54,011 nucleotides of DNA. Source: Caecibacteroides pullorum. Lineage in GTDB: Bacteria; Bacteroidota; Bacteroidia; Bacteroidales; Bacteroidaceae. A program made the translations under genes and the position numbers. The notes beneath the pieces were generated by a model. It saw only the letters and a list, made by a program, of their open reading frames with translations, searched no databases and was not told the origin of the DNA. Shown one piece after another: positions 40,704 through 50,008 of this stretch (the stretch's first letter is position 1; every line of letters begins with the position of its first letter). The stretch is from positions 1 to 54,011 of the forward strand of contig NZ_JAAZTS010000022.1 of NCBI RefSeq assembly GCF_019239235.1, given 5' to 3'.

Positions 40704-40730
40704 CTTTTCACCGTTTTTTTTCGCAAAAAA

Positions 40731-43037
40731 TCATTCGATAAATCGATAGTTAAACAATTGCCAACCCAAAGTCAATCCAACATTCCACTCGCCCTTAGGT
40801 GAACTATAGTGATTTACATACGCAGAGACAGCCCCGAACGACAATTTGCAGACTAAAGAAATTTCTCCCATATATTGGAATTCAGAAAAGGCTTTTCCAT
40901 AATAAGCGTGATTATTTTCGTTCCTTTTTATCGGGAAAATAGGTGCAAACCCATAGAACTCGGTGCGAAGATGGAACATGTCATTGAATACGAAAATAGG
41001 CTTTATACCCGCAGCTATAAACTGATTGGCCCGAAAAGCCTCGTTATACATAATCTGACTGTGAGGAGTCGGTGCAAATTCTCCGGCCTGCATCATGGTG
41101 GCAGTGTAGTTTTCTGAGAAATTTCTCGATGAATACAATAATTCCGTCATCCAGCCTAACGTAAACAGAGGACTCAGCCGATGATAGGCGTCCTTCATAT
41201 ACGAGATTTGCAACCAGGCCTGATGCTTTTTTTCGACAGCCTTCGAGCTTCCGTCTTCAGAAGGTGTACCGGGGTTGAACCATTCGTGCCCGGTAAACAC
41301 CTGGGCTATAAGACTTTCATGATACCCTCGTGTGGCATACTGACGGGAATCGGTCGTGCTGCCATAAAAGCCAATACTTCCCCCCAACAGTTTGTGGGTA
41401 CTTTTGTCTGCACGGTCTTTGGTGAAGTCAATAGTGGTAGATTGATAATAATTGTCTGTCAATACGCCGTATCCAAATCCGAACTCCGCACGTTTGTTGG
41501 CCAAAAAGGGTAACGCGCACATGAGTTTCACAAACCGTTCATCCTTCGAATTGAAAGAAGGGCGGTCGTTTTTGGAGAAAAGCTTGTCTTTCTTGTAATA
41601 ATCAAATGTGCTGATAGATCCCAGCAAACGAAGAGAGATCGGAATACGGGTAGGCAAATCCAGCCTTCCCATTAGTTGAACGTTATTGTAAATTTTCCCA
41701 AGCTGCCCATCAAGCATGATTTCTTTGGAATAATAGTTCAAGTTTTGATATCCAATGCCCAGATAAATCTGATTGGAACTGGTGGTAGACACGCTCCCAC
41801 CTATGCGGACAAAGAAATCTTTCTCCATCTTGACTTGAAGATGGAGTTCGTATAAATCGGACTCAGGATCATAAACTGCGTGAGGGATAATCTCCGAAAT
41901 CATATTGTCTGCCAACAGTCGAAAATATCCCCTTTTTAAATCTTCATAAGTGAAGATCTGATGGTTGTCGCTATGAAATTCCTTTCTGATATACGACTGC
42001 TGGTGTTCGTTGGCTCCTTCAATATAGATATCACGAAAACGCAGTTGAGGCAAAGTGTTACGATAGGTCATGCGCCTCAGTCGGACATTTTCAGCACTTT
42101 CACGACGGGATATTCGCATTTTGATGGAGTCCATCAGGCTGATGGTCCTGTTGTATCCAATATCGTGAAGTTCCTGTAGACGGTCAAAATCCAGCAGATT
42201 GACGTCGTTATATTTGAAAGTCATTACAATACCCAACGAATCGGGAATGGAATAATCCGTTTTCTGCATAATCATGTTCTCAAGCTGGCTCATGAGATTG
42301 CCTTCCTGAGGTTTTCCCGGATTGGCGGCAACTACGCTGCCGATAATGACATCGGGATGGAAATCCTTCATCATTACATCCGTAGGGAAGTTATTATAAA
42401 TGCCACCATCATAAGCCAATACGCTGTCTATCTCAATGGGTTTGAATACGAAAGGAAAACTCATTGAGGCTCGCACTGCATCTCCTAAATCACCTTGACG
42501 CATGACCAAAGGGCGCTTGTTGTATACATCGGAAGCTACACAGCGGAAAGGAACAAACATTTTATCGAAATTCCCCCGACAAGCAGCCGTAGCCTGTGCA
42601 AACAGCTCCACAAATACAAGATTCATCTGAATAGGGCTTACAATATTGGTCGGAAGGATTTGAGGACGAATATGAATGGAATCGCCAAAAGAAAAACGGA
42701 TATTGGCAAACTCTGGTGTCGGTCTGCTCTGCTTGAAATAATATCCATATTGCGACTCAACCTGCCCGGAATACCATCTTTTGAAATCTGGTGAACGAAG
42801 CAGGGCTTCCATATCGTCGGGTGAATAGCCCATGGCATAGAGCGATCCAATGATGGCACCCATAGATGTCCCTGCAATATAATCAATGGGGATATTGTTC
42901 TCTTCCAATGCACGGATGATACCGATGTGGGTCATACCCTTGGCACCGCCACCGCTCAATACAAGTCCTACCTTCTGCGCGTTCAAAGCGGAAAGCAGAC
43001 AACAGCAACACAAGAGGAAGGTATATAGTTTTTTCAT
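40731..43037 (-). CDS. Patatin-like phospholipase with POTRA and outer-membrane barrel (PlpD/NTE type)
   Basis: A 768-residue protein with a signal peptide (KLYTFLLCCCCLLSALNA), then a patatin domain: oxyanion hole SGGGAKG (about residues 28-34), nucleophile Ser58 in GTSMG, and the catalytic Asp in AYDGG (near 215). These are followed by a POTRA-like region and a C-terminal barrel of about 400 residues ending in FNYRFIE. The order matches the PlpD-like group, in which the lipase is carried through or held by its own barrel. It probably acts on phospholipids at the outer membrane. ATG 43037 gives a clean signal peptide. A small membrane protein gene lies just upstream. Confidence 0.88.
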   Translation of the reverse strand: MKKLYTFLLCCCCLLSALNAQKVGLVLSGGGAKGMTHIGIIRALEENNIPIDYIAGTSMGAIIGSLYAMGYSPDDMEALLRSPDFKRWYSGQVESQYGYYFKQSRPTPEFANIRFSFGDSIHIRPQILPTNIVSPIQMNLVFVELFAQATAACRGNFDKMFVPFRCVASDVYNKRPLVMRQGDLGDAVRASMSFPFVFKPIEIDSVLAYDGGIYNNFPTDVMMKDFHPDVIIGSVVAANPGKPQEGNLMSQLENMIMQKTDYSIPDSLGIVMTFKYNDVNLLDFDRLQELHDIGYNRTISLMDSIKMRISRRESAENVRLRRMTYRNTLPQLRFRDIYIEGANEHQQSYIRKEFHSDNHQIFTYEDLKRGYFRLLADNMISEIIPHAVYDPESDLYELHLQVKMEKDFFVRIGGSVSTTSSNQIYLGIGYQNLNYYSKEIMLDGQLGKIYNNVQLMGRLDLPTRIPISLRLLGSISTFDYYKKDKLFSKNDRPSFNSKDERFVKLMCALPFLANKRAEFGFGYGVLTDNYYQSTTIDFTKDRADKSTHKLLGGSIGFYGSTTDSRQYATRGYHESLIAQVFTGHEWFNPGTPSEDGSSKAVEKKHQAWLQISYMKDAYHRLSPLFTLGWMTELLYSSRNFSENYTATMMQAGEFAPTPHSQIMYNEAFRANQFIAAGIKPIFVFNDMFHLRTEFYGFAPIFPIKRNENNHAYYGKAFSEFQYMGEISLVCKLSFGAVSAYVNHYSSPKGEWNVGLTLGWQLFNYRFIE

Positions 43038-43057
43038 ATTCTGTAAATAATCATGCT

Positions 43058-43342
43058 TCAATTCAACAGAAAGAGTATTACGCAGATTGTCAAAAGAGTA
43101 CAGATCCCCATCACCAGATAGGCAAAAGTGACTTCTTGTTTCAAGTCCTGTTCTTGTTTGTCGGCAATCTGTTCCTGAGCCTGTTTCATATCATCGGCTG
43201 TCACTCCTTCCGACAAATGCAATTTCTTTCCGCAATACATTCGGTCGAGACGATCTTTACGACGTTCTCTTCCCAATTTCCGCAATTCACGGTTTTCCTT
43301 ATCCCGTTGAATCATGTCATTGATACAGCCTAACGTTCCCAT
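43058..43342 (-). CDS. Small membrane protein, unknown
   Basis: 94 residues: a highly charged, coiled-coil-like N-terminal two-thirds (RELRKLGRERRKDRLDRMY, later DDMKQAQEQIADKQEQDL) and one C-terminal membrane helix (FAYLVMGICTLLTICVILFLL). No family recognised. It ends 20 bases before the patatin-like gene on the same strand, so they are probably co-transcribed. A -7-like TATATTTG is at 43372-43365. Membership in a lipase-associated pair is inference. Confidence 0.65.
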   Translation of the reverse strand: MGTLGCINDMIQRDKENRELRKLGRERRKDRLDRMYCGKKLHLSEGVTADDMKQAQEQIADKQEQDLKQEVTFAYLVMGICTLLTICVILFLLN

Positions 43343-43432
43343 AATACCGAATGATTTTTTTCAAATATACGAATTTGTTTTGAACTGTATTCAATTTAGC
43401 GAAGAAAAAAAGATTTTTTCGATGAAAAGGGC

Positions 43433-43470
43433 AAAAAAAGAGGATGTACCATGAAGATACATCCTCTTTT
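43433..43470 (-). terminator. Terminator of htpG
   Basis: AAAAGAGGATGTA (43436-43448) pairs with TACATCCTCTTTT (43458-43470); on the minus strand a run of T follows. It lies just after the htpG stop. Confidence 0.88.
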
Positions 43471-43498
43471 GGAGAGTATAGAAAGTGTTGAAGGGGCT

Positions 43499-45547
43499 TT
43501 ATTTAATCAGCTCGATGCTTCGTTTTACGAAGTTATTGAGTGCTTCGCCTTTCAGCATACCGTTTTGCAACAGAGCCAGATCGATGAGCTGGCGGACAAC
43601 CGGATTCTGGGCGGCATAACCGGCCAGGACGGCTTCCTTCTTCGTCTTCAGTTCGTTCCATTTCTTGTCCAGTTCGCTGAGCTCGTCCTTCTCGGCTGTG
43701 GGGATTTCCTCGTCCTTCTTGCCTTCGTGGCTCTTCTTCAGCGCATTGCGACGGTTGTTGGTATCGTCCATAGAGAGCTGAATGGGCACGATGTCGGCTG
43801 CGCAGGCCTGTTCTTCACCAGCCAAGACCTCCTTAACCAACGGATGGTCGGCATTGAGTACGAGGTTGAACATATCGGGCATGTCGCCATAGAAACTCAT
43901 ACCGGCCTGAATATTGGCCATTTCCTTCATACGGCGCATGTATTCACTCTGCGTAATCATGACCGGAGCGGCACCTTCGCCCATAGCCTGTGCCACAACG
44001 TAGAACTCAGTCTTGTCCATCTTGGGCAGCTGGCTCTTGAACATAGCTGAAAGAGCTTCCTGTTTGGCTGCTTCGAGCACCTCGTTCTTCTTGTCTTCCT
44101 TCACGATGAGGTTGTCGATGATATCGCTGTCCACACGGGTGAAGCGAACTTTGTCGAACTTCTGCTCGAGCATGCTTACAACAGCAATGTCCAGCTGGCC
44201 GTCCATCAGCAACACATTGTAGCCCTTATTTTTAGCAGCCTCGATGTAGCTATACTGCTCGTCCTTGTTGTTGGCATACAGATAGATCAGGGTATTGTCC
44301 TTATCGGTCTGGTTGTCCTTGATGAGCGTCTTGTACTCGTCGAAGGTATATTGCTTGCCGTCGGTGTCGGTGAAGAGGGCAAAATCCTTAGCACGGTCGT
44401 AGAAATCTTCTTGCGTCAGCATACCGTAGTTGATGAAGATCTTCAGGTCGTTCCACTTTTCTTCGAACTGTTTGCGGTCGTTCTTGAAGATGGACTGCAG
44501 ACGGTCGGACACCTTCTTGGTGATGTACGTCGAAATCTTCTTGACGTTGGAATCGCTTTGCAGGTACGAACGCGATACGTTCAACGGGATGTCGGGTGAA
44601 TCAAGCACGCCGTGGAGCAACGTCAGGAAGTCGGGCACGATGCCTTCTACAGAATCCGTAACGTATACCTGGTTGCAGTAAAGCTGTATCTTGTTCTTGT
44701 TCAGCTCGATGTTGCTCTTCACTTTGGGGAAGTAGAGCACGCCAGTGAGGTGGAACGGATAGTCTACGTTCAGGTGAATCCAGAACAGAGGCTCGTCGGA
44801 CATGGGATAGAGGTCACGATAGAAGGCTTTGTAGTCTTCGTCCTTCAGTTCGCTGGGCTTGCGTGTCCAAAGCGGAGTCGTTTCGTTGATGACGTTGTCT
44901 TCAGCGGTTTCTACCTGTTTGCCGTCTTTCCATTCCTTCTTCTTGCCGAAAGCTACGGGCACGGGCAGGAAGCTGCAGTACTTCTTCAGCAGCGTAGAGA
45001 TGCGGGCTTCTTCGAGGAACTCCTTGCAATCATCGTCGATGTAGAGGACAATATCGGTACCGCGGTCGGCCTTGTCGCAATCCTCGATAGTAAACTCAGG
45101 ACTGCCGTCGCAGGTCCACTTCACGGCCTGTGCGCCTTCCTTGCACGACTTGGTGATGATTTCCACCTTCTTGGCCACCATGAAGGCCGAGTAGAAGCCC
45201 AGACCGAAGTGGCCGATGATGGCGTTCGCGTCGTTCTTGTACTTCTCGAGGAAGTCGTTGGCGCCAGAGAAAGCTATCTGATTGATGTATTTGTCGATTT
45301 CTTCGGCGGTCAGACCAATACCGCGGTCGGACACGGTAATGGTGTCCTTACCCAGGCTGACACGGACCGTCAGGTCGCCCAACTCGCCTTTGTACTCACC
45401 AATGGAGGCAAGAGTTTTCAGTTTCTGCGTAGCATCAACGGCGTTGGACACCAGTTCGCGCAGGAATATTTCGTGGTCACTGTACAAAAACTTTTTAATG
45501 ACGGGGAAGATGTTTTCGGTCGTTACCCCAATGTTACCTTTTTGCAT
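43499..45547 (-). CDS. htpG: Molecular chaperone HtpG (Hsp90)
   Basis: A 682-residue cytosolic Hsp90. The N-terminal GHKL ATPase motifs are present: FLRELVSNAVDATQKL, DRGIGLTAEEID and IGHFGLGFYSAFMVA. The middle-domain signature LNVSRSYLQSD is in place of LNVSRE. The C-terminal dimerisation domain is present, slightly longer than in E. coli. It is monocistronic, followed by a strong terminator. It assists folding under stress; nothing unusual beyond the extended C-terminus. Confidence 0.96.
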   Translation of the reverse strand: MQKGNIGVTTENIFPVIKKFLYSDHEIFLRELVSNAVDATQKLKTLASIGEYKGELGDLTVRVSLGKDTITVSDRGIGLTAEEIDKYINQIAFSGANDFLEKYKNDANAIIGHFGLGFYSAFMVAKKVEIITKSCKEGAQAVKWTCDGSPEFTIEDCDKADRGTDIVLYIDDDCKEFLEEARISTLLKKYCSFLPVPVAFGKKKEWKDGKQVETAEDNVINETTPLWTRKPSELKDEDYKAFYRDLYPMSDEPLFWIHLNVDYPFHLTGVLYFPKVKSNIELNKNKIQLYCNQVYVTDSVEGIVPDFLTLLHGVLDSPDIPLNVSRSYLQSDSNVKKISTYITKKVSDRLQSIFKNDRKQFEEKWNDLKIFINYGMLTQEDFYDRAKDFALFTDTDGKQYTFDEYKTLIKDNQTDKDNTLIYLYANNKDEQYSYIEAAKNKGYNVLLMDGQLDIAVVSMLEQKFDKVRFTRVDSDIIDNLIVKEDKKNEVLEAAKQEALSAMFKSQLPKMDKTEFYVVAQAMGEGAAPVMITQSEYMRRMKEMANIQAGMSFYGDMPDMFNLVLNADHPLVKEVLAGEEQACAADIVPIQLSMDDTNNRRNALKKSHEGKKDEEIPTAEKDELSELDKKWNELKTKKEAVLAGYAAQNPVVRQLIDLALLQNGMLKGEALNNFVKRSIELIK

Positions 45548-45602
45548 AATTCAAACAGTATATTATAGGTTTTACTTATTTTTTCTCTGACGGTAGGGAT
45601 AC

Positions 45603-45640
45603 AAAAAAAATGCCAGTCCGTCGGGGACTGACATTTTGTC
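45603..45640 (-). terminator. Terminator of clpC
   Basis: CAGTCC (45614-45619) pairs with GGACTG (45625-45630), extended imperfectly by ATG/CAT; on the minus strand eight T residues follow. Confidence 0.8.
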
Positions 45641-45661
45641 TGTATGATGGCCGGTTTACGG

Positions 45662-48193
45662 TCAAAGTTTCTGCATCGTCAACTCGTCCTTGCCGTCTTC
45701 GTGGGTCACGCTGACGGTATCACCTAGCTGTACGTCGCCCGAGACAATCAGTTCGGACAGGCCGTCTTCCAGGTAGTTCTGGATGGCACGCTTCAGCGGA
45801 CGGGCACCGAACTGTACGTCGTAGCCCTTCGTAGCAAGGAATTTCTTGGCCGCATCGTCCACCTGAAGATGGTAGCCAATGCCTTCAAGACGCTCATACA
45901 GCCCCTTCAACTCGATGTCAACGATGCGCGTGATGGCGTCAAGCGACAACTGGTCAAAGGTAATGATTTCATCCAGACGGTTCAGGAACTCGGGCGAGAA
46001 AGTCTTGTTCAATGCCTTTTGGATGACGCCACGTGAGTACTCTTTGTCGTCCGTACGGTTCTGAGCGGCAAAGCCTACACCACGGCCAAACTCCTTGAGT
46101 TGGCGCGTACCGATGTTGGAGGTCATGATGATGACCGTATTCTTGAAGTCGATGGTGCGACCCACATTGTCGGTCAAACGACCTTCGTCGAGTACCTGCA
46201 AGAGGATGTTGAAGACGTCGGGATGAGCCTTTTCGATCTCGTCCAGCAGGACAATGGAGTAGGGTTTGCGGCGCACCTTCTCGGTGAGCTGTCCGCCTTC
46301 CTCATAGCCCACGTAGCCGGGAGCGGCACCTATCATACGCGACACGGTATATTTCTCCATGTATTCACTCATATCGATACGTATCAGCGCATCGTCCGAA
46401 CCGAACATATAGCGCGCTAACTGCTTGGCCAGATGCGTTTTACCCACACCTGTCGGCCCCAGGAACATGAATGTGCCGATAGGACGGTTGGGGTCTTTCA
46501 GGCCCACACGGCTGCGTACAATAGCCTTCACCAACTTCTCGATGGCTACGTCCTGGGCAATGACCTTTTGCTGGAGCTCTTCCTTCATGCCGGCCAGCTT
46601 CAGTCCTTCGGCCTGTGCCATACGCTGTACGGGTACACCCGACATCATGGACACCACAGAGGCTATTTCTTCCTCGTCCACCGTCTGACGCTGCTCCTTG
46701 AGCTGTGCCTCCCAGTCGGCTTTCATCTGCTCCAGTTGCGTCGTGAGCTCTTTCTCGCGGTCGCGGTAGCCGGCAGCCAATTCAAAATTCTGCGCCTTCA
46801 CAGCCTCGGTCTTTTGCAGGCGGGCGTTCTCTATCAGGCGTTCCTGCTCTTCGATTTCCTTGGGGGCACTGATGTTGGTCAGGTGTACACGCGAACCGGC
46901 TTCGTCGAGGGCATCGATGGCCTTGTCAGGGAAGTTGCGGTCGTTGATATAACGGGCTGACAACTTGACACACGCCTCGAGGGCGGCATCCGTGTAGCGC
47001 ACGTTGTGGTGGTCTTCGTATTTCTCCTTGATGTTCTTCAATATCTGCAACGTCTCTTCAGCAGTAGTGGGCTCCACAATAACCTTTTGGAAACGACGCT
47101 CCAGCGCACCGTCTTTTTCGATGCTCTTGCGATACTCGTCCAGTGTAGTGGCGCCGATGCACTGTATCTCGCCACGCGCCAGGGCGGGCTTCAGCATGTT
47201 GGCGGCATCCATGGTGCCTGCGGCGGCTCCTGCACCGACGATGGTATGTATCTCGTCGATGAAAAGGATGACATTGGGGTTCTTCTGCAACTCGTTGATA
47301 ATGGATCGGATGCGCTCTTCGAACTGGCCGCGGTACTTGGTGCCTGCCACGACGGACGACATGTCGAGCATGATGACGCGCTTGTCGAAGAGTATGCGCG
47401 ACACCTTGCGCTGCGTGATGCGCAGGGCCAATCCTTCGACGATAGCCGACTTGCCCACGCCGGGTTCGCCTATCAGCACAGGATTGTTTTTCTTGCGACG
47501 GCTCAGAATTTGTGCCAGACGCTCAATCTCGCGTTCACGGCCTACAACAGGATCCAGCTTGCCCTCGGCAGCGGCACGGGTGATGTCAGTGCCGAAGTTA
47601 TCGAGTACAGGCGTGTCGTTGGCAGGGCGGCGCGTAGCCGTCTGTGCCGAGGCAGACGAACTGCCCATATTGCCACGCCCGCTTTCCTGTCCGGAGCGCG
47701 AAGGGCCGACTTCCTCTTCTTCGTCATCGTCTTCGGTAAAGCCCATGCCAGCATTCGGATTGGCCGATTTCATCGTAAGAACGTCGTACACATCCTGATA
47801 GGTAATGCCATTGTCTACCAGCACTGTAGATGCCACACTGTTGCCATCTTTCAGGATAGCCAGCAGCAAATGCTCCGTGTCGGCCAGTTCGCTCTTCAGC
47901 AAGCGGGCTTCGAGCATGCATATTTTAAGGATTCGGGTAGCAGTAAGTGAGAGGGGTACTTCTGCCTCAGGCAGGAAATCACCTTCCGACTCTATGCTCT
48001 CCTCCAGGTTTCTTTTGATTCGATTTACGTCCGCATCAAGTTTCATGAGCACTTCCATAGCTTTTCCGCCGCCATCGCGCAAAATGCCAAGCAGCAGATG
48101 TTCAGGGGCTATAAGGCTGCAACCCAGCCGATTGGCCTCTTCCTTGCTATAGGTCAGTACGTCCGAAACTCTTTGTGAAAATTGACTGTTCAT
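45662..48193 (-). CDS. clpC: ATP-dependent Clp protease ATP-binding subunit ClpC
   Basis: An 843-residue AAA+ unfoldase. Order: two Clp_N repeats (about residues 1-145), an acidic/Ser-rich linker (about 150-190), AAA1 with Walker A GEPGVGKS, a short M domain with the UVR-like NFELAAGYRDREKEL that marks ClpC rather than ClpB, AAA2 with Walker A GPTGVGKT, and the ClpP-docking tripeptide VGF in FGRGVGFAAQ. It therefore works with ClpP in protein degradation. ATG 48193 (MNSQFSQRVSDVL) was chosen over an upstream start that precedes the -7 box TATCTTTG (48236-48229). Confidence 0.95.
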   Translation of the reverse strand: MNSQFSQRVSDVLTYSKEEANRLGCSLIAPEHLLLGILRDGGGKAMEVLMKLDADVNRIKRNLEESIESEGDFLPEAEVPLSLTATRILKICMLEARLLKSELADTEHLLLAILKDGNSVASTVLVDNGITYQDVYDVLTMKSANPNAGMGFTEDDDEEEEVGPSRSGQESGRGNMGSSSASAQTATRRPANDTPVLDNFGTDITRAAAEGKLDPVVGREREIERLAQILSRRKKNNPVLIGEPGVGKSAIVEGLALRITQRKVSRILFDKRVIMLDMSSVVAGTKYRGQFEERIRSIINELQKNPNVILFIDEIHTIVGAGAAAGTMDAANMLKPALARGEIQCIGATTLDEYRKSIEKDGALERRFQKVIVEPTTAEETLQILKNIKEKYEDHHNVRYTDAALEACVKLSARYINDRNFPDKAIDALDEAGSRVHLTNISAPKEIEEQERLIENARLQKTEAVKAQNFELAAGYRDREKELTTQLEQMKADWEAQLKEQRQTVDEEEIASVVSMMSGVPVQRMAQAEGLKLAGMKEELQQKVIAQDVAIEKLVKAIVRSRVGLKDPNRPIGTFMFLGPTGVGKTHLAKQLARYMFGSDDALIRIDMSEYMEKYTVSRMIGAAPGYVGYEEGGQLTEKVRRKPYSIVLLDEIEKAHPDVFNILLQVLDEGRLTDNVGRTIDFKNTVIIMTSNIGTRQLKEFGRGVGFAAQNRTDDKEYSRGVIQKALNKTFSPEFLNRLDEIITFDQLSLDAITRIVDIELKGLYERLEGIGYHLQVDDAAKKFLATKGYDVQFGARPLKRAIQNYLEDGLSELIVSGDVQLGDTVSVTHEDGKDELTMQKL

Positions 48194-48927
48194 TGATTTA
48201 CTCCTTTTGTTTGGGTTATAATCCGGGGCAAAGATACGCATTTTTAGCGGCTTTGCCACGATGTTTCAAGTAATAATCAGCAAATCCTGTGCCAAAAAGA
48301 GCAAAGCTGTCTTTTCTTCATTTGCCCATATAACAAAGTGTCACTCATTTTTGCAAAATATATACTTTTCGAAATAGAAAAAGGCAGCATGCTGACTCGT
48401 CCGTTTTTCTATCGACGCGAAATAGAAAGAAAAAAGCCTGTAAAATGCTGCTTGGCAAGCAAAAAAGAGCATGTCGCGAGGCATTACATTGCTTTTCATG
48501 CGAAAAAACACCGTATTTTCCATCCATAAACATCTACTTTAGCCCGCTAAAGTCTTACTTTGGCTTCGAAAAGTAGGGGATAGAGGGGTAGAAAGCCTTG
48601 TTTTTGCCCTATTATTTTTCTCGTTGGAATGTAAAGATTTCGCTATCACACTGAGAGCGAGACAATAAGCTGCTTTGCGCTTTAAAATTTGCCATCAACC
48701 TTTACCTTGGGGCGAAAGAAGCGATTCTCAGCGCATTAAGAAAGCAAAATGTCAGATTGTCAAAGTGAAAAGGCAAGTAGTTCAAAAAGGTTAAGTCAAA
48801 GTAAAACGTTTAAATAAGTTAAATAAGCAAGCCGGAAACAGAAAAACAATTGAGGAAGATTGTTTATTCATAAAAAAGTACTATATTTACAATGACACAC
48901 TTTTAAAACTAATTCAATAAAAGGCTT
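48194..48927. other. Intergenic region, clpC to the frameshifted lipoprotein gene
   Basis: No convincing gene in about 730 bases. The clpC -7 box is at 48229-48236 on the minus strand. Open frames on both strands near 48340-48530 have no family features and come from AT-rich sequence. A cruciform-like repeat is at 48534-48576. Confidence 0.55.
48534..48576. repeat. Family F cruciform-like repeat with CTTTAG words
   Basis: CTACTTT (48534-48540) pairs with AAAGTAG (48570-48576), and inside lies CTTTAG-cccg-CTAAAG (48537-48552), followed by the related word TACTTTGGC. Two alternative hairpins share bases. Confidence 0.5.
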
Positions 48928-49501
48928 ATGAAAAGAATTACTTTACTCGGAATCATTTCATTATTGTTTATCTTTGCATGATGAAGATAATCATCCAACT
49001 AACAACACTGAAAATGAAAATGTTCAAATAGAAAAGTTTATGAAAGAAATAGAGGAAATGCGCCTCTATATAGGAACACTTTCTATATCAGAATTGCAAG
49101 TCTTGCACCAAGAATGTCTTAACTATTTAAATGCGAGCGAATCGAAAAAAGAAGAGATGTATGCTGACATACAACAAATTTTACATTTAAATTCTAATTT
49201 GTCAATAGAAATAAAAACGGAGAGTGTACGAAATAAAGCTTATCAGGAATTGAATAAATTCTTATTCCCCAATATTGAAGAAATAACAACAAAGGGAAGT
49301 GAAGATTGTGCATCTGTAAGAGATAGAAAATTGAACTCGCTTGCTAACAAATACGCAATTGAATTTACCGGACCATGCTTGGCTGGTCCACTTACAGGAG
49401 GTATTGGAACAGCTATTTCCATAGCAGTAATTACAGCTGTTACAGAAATTGAAAGAAGAGAAATTTGGGCTGAATATGATGATTGTGTAAAAAACTCATA
49501 A
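48928..49501 (+). pseudogene. Lipoprotein gene broken by a frameshift in the lipobox
   Basis: ATG 48928 opens MKRITLLGIISLLFIFA, a lipoprotein signal, and then hits TGA. From about 48977 another frame continues for some 175 codons (DEDNHPTNNTENENVQIEKF...) with a soluble helical region and a Gly/Ala-rich hydrophobic segment (GPLTGGIGTAISIAVITAV). Adding two bases (TG) at the TGATG site would give FACDEDN, a perfect lipobox Cys followed by acidic residues. So the gene looks like an intact lipoprotein with a two-base loss in a TG repeat. It may be a mutation, an assembly error or slippage-based switching. No family recognised. Confidence 0.7.
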
Positions 49502-49508
49502 ATAAATT

Positions 49509-49805
49509 ATGGAACGAAAAGCATCTATTATTCATTACAACTGGAAAATTCTTTTAATCTATTTGACGTTTTTTTTGGTTGTAGTTGTGCGTCTGTGTAC
49601 AATGGACGCTTCGGAAAGTATCATACCTGGCATAGAAAAATTATCTACAGAGGCATTGTGGATTATTGTAGCCATACTGCTGTTGGCTTTTTCAGCATAT
49701 ATTGGCCGAAGAGTCTATAAGGTTTGGTTGGAAGGGCGGAAGTTGGAGGCAGTGATTATCTTGGTTGTGAACTTCGCCTTGATGGCGGTGATATTACTCT
49801 GGTGA
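49509..49805 (+). CDS. Small three-helix membrane protein, unknown
   Basis: 98 residues with three predicted membrane helices: ILLIYLTFFLVVVVRL, LWIIVAILLLAFSAYIG and AVIILVVNFALMAVILL. It starts seven bases after the frameshifted lipoprotein gene, so the two probably form one transcript and may work together at the envelope. No family recognised. A weak terminator follows. Confidence 0.65.
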   Translation: MERKASIIHYNWKILLIYLTFFLVVVVRLCTMDASESIIPGIEKLSTEALWIIVAILLLAFSAYIGRRVYKVWLEGRKLEAVIILVVNFALMAVILLW

Positions 49806-49823
49806 GCACACCTCTAATTATAT

Positions 49824-49858
49824 AAGGCCTGCCGAAGTTCTGCCTTAGGCGGGCTTTC
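49824..49858 (+). terminator. Weak terminator-like hairpin
   Basis: AAGGCCTGCC pairs imperfectly with GGCGGGCTT and is followed by a short T-rich stretch. Confidence 0.5.
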
Positions 49859-50008
49859 TTGTGCTATTCCTTAGACCGTGCCTAGCCGTCCCCGGACACA
49901 TCGCTCCTTGAAACTTTCTTTCCGAAATGTTTTCGTATGTCGTAAAAAAGCAGTACTTTAGCGTGGTTTTTCACGAACCATGCAATGTATAATTAATAAT
50001 CTTTTTAA

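Noticed and set aside
48338..48533. Overlapping open frames on both strands upstream of clpC
   Set aside because: Each about 60 codons, no features, and they are mirror images of the same AT-rich sequence.
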